The notes under the pieces were generated by a model. That model did not search any database. It was not told the origin of the DNA and saw only the letters and a program-made list of their open reading frames with translations. Below are positions 7,766-12,270 of a stretch of DNA of 12,270 nt, piece by piece. Every line of letters begins with the position of its first letter. Within the stretch, counting starts at the first letter, position 1. The position numbers and the translations under genes are program-made. Origin of the DNA: an uncultured Prevotellaceae bacterium. Its GTDB lineage: Bacteria > Bacteroidota > Bacteroidia > Bacteroidales > Bacteroidaceae. The stretch lies in NCBI GenBank assembly GCA_902775075.1, contig CACYKX010000082.1:1-12270 (forward strand), given 5' to 3'.

Positions 7766-10700
7766 TTATTCATTTTCTTATTGAGTATCGACAGCAGAGT
7801 GCAAACGTCGATATTGTTATCACCTGAGAGCAGTTTGCTGATTTTCCGTTCCAGGTCTTTTGCCTTAGACTTATCTTTTTCAGGCAATACATATGTCTGA
7901 GTCCTTACGCTGGTTCCTTTATTCGTCACCATATCGAAGGAATAAGCCTCATTCTTCTCAGAGTCACCCACCTTTTGGGAAATGTCTGAGTACTTCTCAC
8001 ATTCTCTGAACAGATATACCAAGTCATCAGCCAACTTGTCTTCCTGTTCGTCCCTCAAAGTATCAAGACGTTGTTCGAGAATTGTATAGCAGATTGACTG
8101 ATACCATTGGATGCGATTATCATATTCTGTCATCACATGGTGGTAGAACTCTCGCTGTTTTCCTGTTAGCAGATAGTCTTTCACATGGGCAAGTCGCTCA
8201 CGTACTTCAACGATATATTCCGAATAGTCATAGCTCTGCAAGCCAAACTCTTCTACCAAACGAGCCTCAATTCGGTCTATCAGCTGACTATAGCAAGAAC
8301 GCAATTCTCTGATTGCTCTCTGGATGATTTTGCCATACTCGTTAATAAACTCTTCTTGCTTCAGTTTCTCCTGAGTAAAGCCAAGAGCCTCTGGTAAATC
8401 CTCAAAAAAAGCTTTCTCTGGGTCTTTTGCTTTGGCCAACACATCACGGAATCTCATCGTTGACTCATGGTCAAACTTACGAGTGTGCTTGGTGTATTCA
8501 TCCAGACGTACATAGAAACTGAGGAATGGTTTGATGGTCTCAATAAAATTGGTATTCGTAATAGTGAACTCATCACCCAGATTAACGAAACGTCGATACT
8601 GATTAAAGAAGTCCAACTTTACGCCATCGACTGCATACTTCTTGATTTCAAAATCACCAGGATGTTTCTGGAGCAAATCAAAGAACTCCATATTCACGTT
8701 AGGCATGAATGCGCCCTTTGAAGCATCATAAAGCGCGAAATCCTGACGCTTAATGAATAAATATGTAGGAATCCAGAACTCCAGGAATCCCTGTTTCAAC
8801 TTATAAGGCTGTGCAGATAGTATCTTTATCAACTCTGATATTTTTCTAGCCTTATTCTCAGAACTTTTCAGGAAATCTTCACAAGCATCCCACAACGGCA
8901 TGAAGCCCTTGTTGGTAGGAGCATCTGCAAAATCACCATTTTGATGCAGACCAGTATTCAACAGCAACGAAGAATAGATGGTTTTCTCTGGTGGAAATTT
9001 GTCTTCTGGGAAGCCCATTCCATTCTCAGAGTAGTGCTCTGTCAAGTAAGTAAGATAACTCTTACGAGCAGCTGTAATCGTACCACTAAGCTTATGTTTG
9101 TTGAACAACTCGTTAATCATCACAGGTGTTTTGCTGTATACTTGGTCGCATACTTTTGAAAGCAGCTGGTTGAAGTCACGATGGGACTCAACCTTCTGTT
9201 CCTTTCCTGCAAACACCCAAACAACTCGTTTCTTGTATGAGAAGAGATTATCGCTAATGGCCTTATTGAGCATAGTTTCTTCATACTCCTTCAACTTCTG
9301 GATTTCAGATACAGCCACTCTATCGTTCTTGTCGAGTACACGCTCCAACAGATACATGTACTTCTTGATGTTGTAAAGGTGGTCAATAATGTCCTCCGTA
9401 TTTGTGAAATAGGCAAAAATCAAAGCGTGATCAGTTTCTGAACTGAACTTCTTGATTTCCTCCAAGGCCTTCTTGTGAGTAGAGAATATCAGCTCTATGT
9501 AGCCGTCCGTGTCGCCAGTAGGTACTGCATCCAAAGGCTCTTCACGAATCATGTAGTCAAAGAATCGTGGTGTACCTTTCTGGTAGAAATGCGCCTTCAC
9601 AGGAGAAATTCTGCGATTGAAGAACACATTCAGTTCATCAACAAAGGTAACAGGACGTGATACCATCATTCCTGCTTCGCGAATCTCAGCTTCAATATCT
9701 ACGTCAGTACCCTCAAACAGCATCAGACGTTCTTTGTATGCCGCATATCGAATGATTTTCTTAGCAGATAGTTTCTGGATAATTTCCTTGGCATTGCCTA
9801 TCGCCATTGCCTCACGAGCATAGTCAGTCAGATTTCTTTCTGTGAGTTTAAATCCAGCTGTACCAAAAAGGTTCAATAGACCTATGGCTTTCACCAATTG
9901 TACTGCCTGCAGCATTTCCTCTTCATTACTCCAGTCCTGACCTTCCACACGTTCTATAGATACCTGAATAGTGCTCCAGCTCATTGAATCAGCATTGGCA
10001 TCCTTCAGATATGAATAAAAATTGTGGAGCACGTAATCATAAACCTTTTGCAGGTTATATGTCAGATGCTCTGCTGGTTCGAACTCAGAAATTGAGTTCG
10101 TGCCTTTGGCAGCCAAGAATGTAAAAAGCGAACGTTCATTCTGACCATATCGTTGAATAGCCGTAGTAATAGTGTATGCGGAAAAGAGATCCAACGGGAA
10201 TAGTTGTTTGGCAGTTTCCATTGAGAAGTCTTTCGCAACATATCGTGTTTCTTTAGCTAGTTCATATAGCGGCACCACATTCTCTGCATCATATTCTTTC
10301 CTTTCTTCTTTAAGCTGTGACGATGCTAAATACAGCAACTGCTCAACAGGCTCCACAAAGGTTATCTCCTTGAAACGTCCTTTTACCTTTGTCCACTCAT
10401 TGGCTTGCTCTTCTGTAAGGCCTTTGGCATATGCACCAAAGTTCTGATGAAGCGTAGTAAGAAGCATTATCTGACGAGTAGGTACATTCACCAACTCAGA
10501 GAGCTTCTGCAAGAAATACAATTCCTTTTCAGGATTGTTCTTGGCAGCATGTTCTAGCACTTTACCAAACTCGTCAACAACAATCAGAAGGAATTTACCT
10601 TTCTTCTGGCATTGATTATAATAATCTTTCAAACTATCAAGAATGCTGGTGGAATTACCCTCCACATTCAAGGCCTTACTCAATAGAGTTGACATCTCAG

Positions 10701-10989
10701 CATAGTCGCCAACGATATTCATAATCTCGAACGACTTCGCATTTGATAGATTCTTGGCATCTAGCAGATACTTATGCTTGCCTGTCTTTTTCAAGTCAGC
10801 CTCCAACGCCAGCAGGAAGCTCGACTTACCTGTACCGTACGAACCAATGATAGTGAAAGAATGAATGCCAGTACGGAAATCGTTCACAATGTTGTGAATA
10901 GCATTCTGGGCATTTGGCGTTACCAGGTATTGCATCCCTTCGGCAAAGCCGTTCTCTATATTTGCAGATAAACTAAATGTCTTTGCCAT
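7762..10989 (-). CDS. sspC: SspC: large P-loop ATPase of the phosphorothioation module
   Basis: 1075 residues. The N-terminal third is an AAA-type ATPase: Walker A GSYGTGKSS (49-57), Walker B LLIVVDEFGK (134-143, with Asp139-Glu140), a sensor-like LLTTLHQNF (176-184) and a conserved-looking GQNERSLFTFL (282-292). The QNERSLF pattern also occurs in other very large defence ATPases such as the BrxC/PglY type. The rest (about 300-1075) is helical and lacks motifs I recognise. Known: SspC is the ATPase of the SspBCD modification complex. Inferred: it uses ATP to load or remodel DNA for SspB and SspD. Identification rests on the ATPase motifs plus its place between a DUF4007 gene and a DndC-like gene. 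Its start overlaps the end of sspB by 17 bases. A BREX-type BrxC is the main alternative but is unlikely, because no BREX methylase (PglX) or phosphatase (PglZ) gene is present. Confidence 0.85.
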   Translation of the reverse strand: MAKTFSLSANIENGFAEGMQYLVTPNAQNAIHNIVNDFRTGIHSFTIIGSYGTGKSSFLLALEADLKKTGKHKYLLDAKNLSNAKSFEIMNIVGDYAEMSTLLSKALNVEGNSTSILDSLKDYYNQCQKKGKFLLIVVDEFGKVLEHAAKNNPEKELYFLQKLSELVNVPTRQIMLLTTLHQNFGAYAKGLTEEQANEWTKVKGRFKEITFVEPVEQLLYLASSQLKEERKEYDAENVVPLYELAKETRYVAKDFSMETAKQLFPLDLFSAYTITTAIQRYGQNERSLFTFLAAKGTNSISEFEPAEHLTYNLQKVYDYVLHNFYSYLKDANADSMSWSTIQVSIERVEGQDWSNEEEMLQAVQLVKAIGLLNLFGTAGFKLTERNLTDYAREAMAIGNAKEIIQKLSAKKIIRYAAYKERLMLFEGTDVDIEAEIREAGMMVSRPVTFVDELNVFFNRRISPVKAHFYQKGTPRFFDYMIREEPLDAVPTGDTDGYIELIFSTHKKALEEIKKFSSETDHALIFAYFTNTEDIIDHLYNIKKYMYLLERVLDKNDRVAVSEIQKLKEYEETMLNKAISDNLFSYKKRVVWVFAGKEQKVESHRDFNQLLSKVCDQVYSKTPVMINELFNKHKLSGTITAARKSYLTYLTEHYSENGMGFPEDKFPPEKTIYSSLLLNTGLHQNGDFADAPTNKGFMPLWDACEDFLKSSENKARKISELIKILSAQPYKLKQGFLEFWIPTYLFIKRQDFALYDASKGAFMPNVNMEFFDLLQKHPGDFEIKKYAVDGVKLDFFNQYRRFVNLGDEFTITNTNFIETIKPFLSFYVRLDEYTKHTRKFDHESTMRFRDVLAKAKDPEKAFFEDLPEALGFTQEKLKQEEFINEYGKIIQRAIRELRSCYSQLIDRIEARLVEEFGLQSYDYSEYIVEVRERLAHVKDYLLTGKQREFYHHVMTEYDNRIQWYQSICYTILEQRLDTLRDEQEDKLADDLVYLFRECEKYSDISQKVGDSEKNEAYSFDMVTNKGTSVRTQTYVLPEKDKSKAKDLERKISKLLSGDNNIDVCTLLSILNKKMNK

Positions 10990-11857
10990 AATAATCGTCT
11001 AATACCTGTTTAACATCCAAGTCCTTAGTAAACTGAACTTGTTTGATACCAGCCACATCACTATAAGCGAGATACTGACTGTAATCGCTAGCCAACTGTT
11101 TCAGCATTTCAATAGTTTCAAAATCCTGCATACAGAATACGAGTCCAACTCTTTCATGAATAGTATCGAAAGATATGGTATTATCACCCTCTTGCTCCTT
11201 CAGTTTCAGAAGACCATAAAGGAAAATCTCATTTGTTACCTTGCGCTTACCATCAACATTGAAGAAGTAGCCCTTACCTTCAGAATTCTGACGAATCAAG
11301 TCAAGATCAATCAGTAATGATGAGAAATCCTCATTCGATTGTGGCTTACGTGGCAGAGTGTAGTTTTGAAGCAGTACACCAATATCTTTCTTTACTGTAT
11401 TGGCATTGAACAATCCGTTCTTATTAGCTTCCGCCATTTTCAGTTTGACATAAGTAAGAACTTGTTCACGTTCAAAACGAGTACGTTCGCGCTGTACTCC
11501 ACAGAAAAACATCTTGTAAAGGGTAGCTTCCTCCGAAAACACTAAGTTAAAATGGAGCAACCATAAAGTTGCAATATCTTCCAAATATTTGTCTTTACCC
11601 TTGTTTTCATCAAAGAGATAACCACCAAGTGAAGTTATCTCATCATTCTCAGTAATCCCAAAAGCCTTAAGCCAATACCGGATAGATGCTACCATATTTT
11701 TGCCAACACCTAATCCAATGACAGCTTCAGGACTATTGAAGTCGTTTCCTGAAACAACAAAATCATATCCTTTTTTTAGCCAAAGCGACTTGCAAGGAAA
11801 CGATTCATGCCCAGAGAACGTGTATTTCACGCCTTTTGCTTTATTCGTAGCACTCAT
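10973..11857 (-). CDS. sspB: SspB: DUF4007 protein, first gene of the phosphorothioation operon
   Basis: 294 residues from the ATG chosen here. DUF4007 hallmarks are TFSGHESFPCKSLWLKKG (13-30) and GLGVGKNMVASIRYWLKAFG (48-67). The remainder looks like a helical, winged-helix-like body ending in a short Asp/Lys tail. Known: SspB proteins carry DUF4007, and SspB has been reported to nick DNA as part of SspABCD modification. I see no classical nuclease motif here, so catalytic activity is not shown by the sequence. An in-frame ATG at 11905 would add 16 residues (MRVRFSFSPNINELKT). I prefer 11857 because the extension is not needed by the domain, its ATG sits about 10 bases from a large hairpin, and the bases before 11857 are A/T-rich as usual in Bacteroidota. 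It overlaps sspC by 17 bases. Confidence 0.87.
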   Translation of the reverse strand: MSATNKAKGVKYTFSGHESFPCKSLWLKKGYDFVVSGNDFNSPEAVIGLGVGKNMVASIRYWLKAFGITENDEITSLGGYLFDENKGKDKYLEDIATLWLLHFNLVFSEEATLYKMFFCGVQRERTRFEREQVLTYVKLKMAEANKNGLFNANTVKKDIGVLLQNYTLPRKPQSNEDFSSLLIDLDLIRQNSEGKGYFFNVDGKRKVTNEIFLYGLLKLKEQEGDNTISFDTIHERVGLVFCMQDFETIEMLKQLASDYSQYLAYSDVAGIKQVQFTKDLDVKQVLDDYYGKDI

Positions 11858-12166
11858 TGTTTTTAGTTCATTAATATTAGGGGAAAAAGAAAAGCGCACC
11901 CTCATTCCTTATGCACTTGAAAGCTAGCCGTCGGCAAACAGGCTATGACACATTACACAAGGAAAGGGTACGCCTATACAGGCGTATCCCGAATCCCGCT
12001 GGGCTGTGTCAATATTAGTTTTGCCGACTATTTGCTTTCAGGCCCTATCGAAATTTGAATACTCTAATTTCATCCCACGATGTCCTGCACCGCAGTCCCT
12101 ACTCTCTTCAGAGCTAGGTTTATGCTCTCAAAAGCACATGGCAATTTCAAGCAAACACCGCAATGC
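11858..12166 (-). promoter_or_regulatory. Long structured 5' leader of the ssp operon
   Basis: From the predicted transcription start (about 12164-12167) to the preferred sspB start there are about 300 bases with no credible gene. The leader holds the nested hairpin at 11916-12042, a smaller inverted repeat GAAATT/AATTTC (12050-12055 with 12066-12071), a CTGC/GCAG mini-stem (12085-12095), and the motif TGCGGTG twice on the minus strand (12156-12162 and 12088-12094). Short ATG-started frames of 3 to 11 codons occur in it, but none stands out. No known riboswitch class was recognised. The length alone suggests post-transcriptional control or an embedded small RNA. Confidence 0.5.
11916..12042. 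repeat. 127-base nested inverted-repeat (long hairpin) structure
   Basis: Arms pair in order. P1: 11916-11924 with 12034-12042 (9 pairs, one T-G). P2: GTCGGCAAA 11930-11938 with 12020-12028 (9 perfect pairs). P3: TGACACA 11946-11952 with 12005-12011 (7 perfect pairs). P4: 11966-11975 with 11980-11989 (10 pairs around a 4-base loop, one G-T). A possible extra stem is CCC/GGG at 11995-12003. P1 and P2 are separated by a symmetric 5-by-5 internal loop. The two imperfect pairs are G-U wobbles only if the plus strand is transcribed. On the minus strand, the direction of the operon, they are A-C mismatches. It could be a structured RNA in the sspB leader, an opposite-strand small RNA, or a DNA cruciform or relic of a small mobile element. 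The pairing is certain; the role is not. Confidence 0.75.
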
Positions 12167-12171
12167 GCCTA

Positions 12172-12203
12172 CAAAGGTAGTAAAAAAAAGTAATCTTGTC
12201 AAA
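12172..12203 (-). promoter_or_regulatory. Bacteroidota-type promoter of the ssp operon
   Basis: On the minus strand a -33 element TTTG (12203-12200, within TTTGACA) is followed after exactly 20 bases by TACCTTTG (12179-12172), a match to the TAnnTTTG -7 box. The spacing is within the 19-21 bases usual for the housekeeping sigma factor of Bacteroidota. The predicted start of transcription is about 12164-12167. No other promoter of this quality is seen in the operon, so it probably drives all seven genes. Confidence 0.75.
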
Positions 12204-12212
12204 TAGTACAAG
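12195..12212. promoter_or_regulatory. Inverted repeat over the -33 element, possible operator
   Basis: CTTGT (12195-12199) and ACAAG (12208-12212) form a perfect 5-bp inverted repeat with an 8-base centre that includes the TTTG of the promoter. A dimeric repressor bound here would block the promoter. The repeat is short and could be chance in AT-rich DNA. No regulator gene is visible except the HTH protein at the end of the operon. Confidence 0.35.
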
Positions 12213-12245
12213 AAAAAAATGAGATTTAGAAAGATTTCCTCTCAA

Positions 12246-12269
12246 AAATTTGACCCGACGGGCGAATTT
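12246..12269. terminator. Hairpin at the right edge, possible terminator of an upstream gene
   Basis: AAATTTG (12246-12252) pairs with CGAATTT (12263-12269), and an inner CCC/GGG stem (12254-12256 with 12260-12262) closes on GAC. On the minus strand it runs into T residues (12248-12244). It may end a gene lying beyond the window. The T tract partly overlaps the stem, so this is weak. Confidence 0.3.
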
Positions 12270-12270
12270 T

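Noticed and set aside
7762..10989. BREX system based on the large ATPase
   Set aside because: The ATPase has BrxC-like features, but no PglX methylase, PglZ phosphatase or Lon-like protease is present. The neighbours are DUF4007 and a DndC-like enzyme.
11916..12042. tRNA, tmRNA, integron attC site or CRISPR repeat
   Set aside because: There is no CCA-type cloverleaf, no tmRNA 5' or 3' hallmark, no attC core consensus, and no directly repeated units with spacers.
12006..12206. Plus-strand 66-codon frame in the leader
   Set aside because: It overlaps the hairpin and the minus-strand promoter, has no recognisable protein features, and its composition looks non-coding.
1..12270. Mobile element carrying the operon
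   Set aside because: No integrase, transposase, terminal repeats or target-site duplications are visible inside the window. Transfer is likely for such systems but is not shown here.

Overview
The window is almost entirely one minus-strand operon that I read as a DNA phosphorothioation (PT) antiphage system of the Ssp type. The organism is probably a member of the Bacteroidota, Bacteroidales-like. The reasons are AT-rich DNA, starts without a convincing Shine-Dalgarno sequence, and a promoter ahead of the operon that fits the Bacteroidota consensus (TTTG, 20 bases, then TAnnTTTG). The genus cannot be fixed from this sequence.

Layout in the direction of transcription, right to left. A promoter lies at about 12172-12203. 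It is followed by an unusually long leader of about 300 bases holding a 127-base nested inverted-repeat structure (11916-12042). Next come the modification genes: sspB (DUF4007), sspC (a large P-loop ATPase) and sspD (a DndC-like PP-loop sulfurtransferase with a cysteine cluster). A second module follows: a phospholipase-D/SF2 helicase fusion, an 80-residue small protein, a DndD/Rad50-like SMC-type ATPase with a CxxC hook, and a 382-residue protein with an acidic linker and a helix-turn-helix. The seven genes are separated by 25 bases or less or overlap, and the series ends at a strong intrinsic terminator (776-810). Beyond it, a gene with its own promoter-like box encodes a 179-residue protein. 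Its core resembles the sulfur-binding domain of PT-dependent McrA-type nucleases but has no HNH nuclease part. The start of a charged coiled-coil gene runs off the left edge.

Proposed working model. SspB, SspC and SspD place phosphorothioates on the host chromosome, with sulfur supplied by a cysteine desulfurase encoded elsewhere, since no sspA is present. The helicase, small protein, SMC-like ATPase and HTH protein form the defence module, in place of SspE and comparable to SspFGH, which acts on unmodified DNA. Assigning the letters F, G and H to individual genes here would be a guess, so those symbols are left blank. The sulfur-binding-domain-like protein could be an additional PT reader. 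All plus-strand reading frames look like shadows of these genes.
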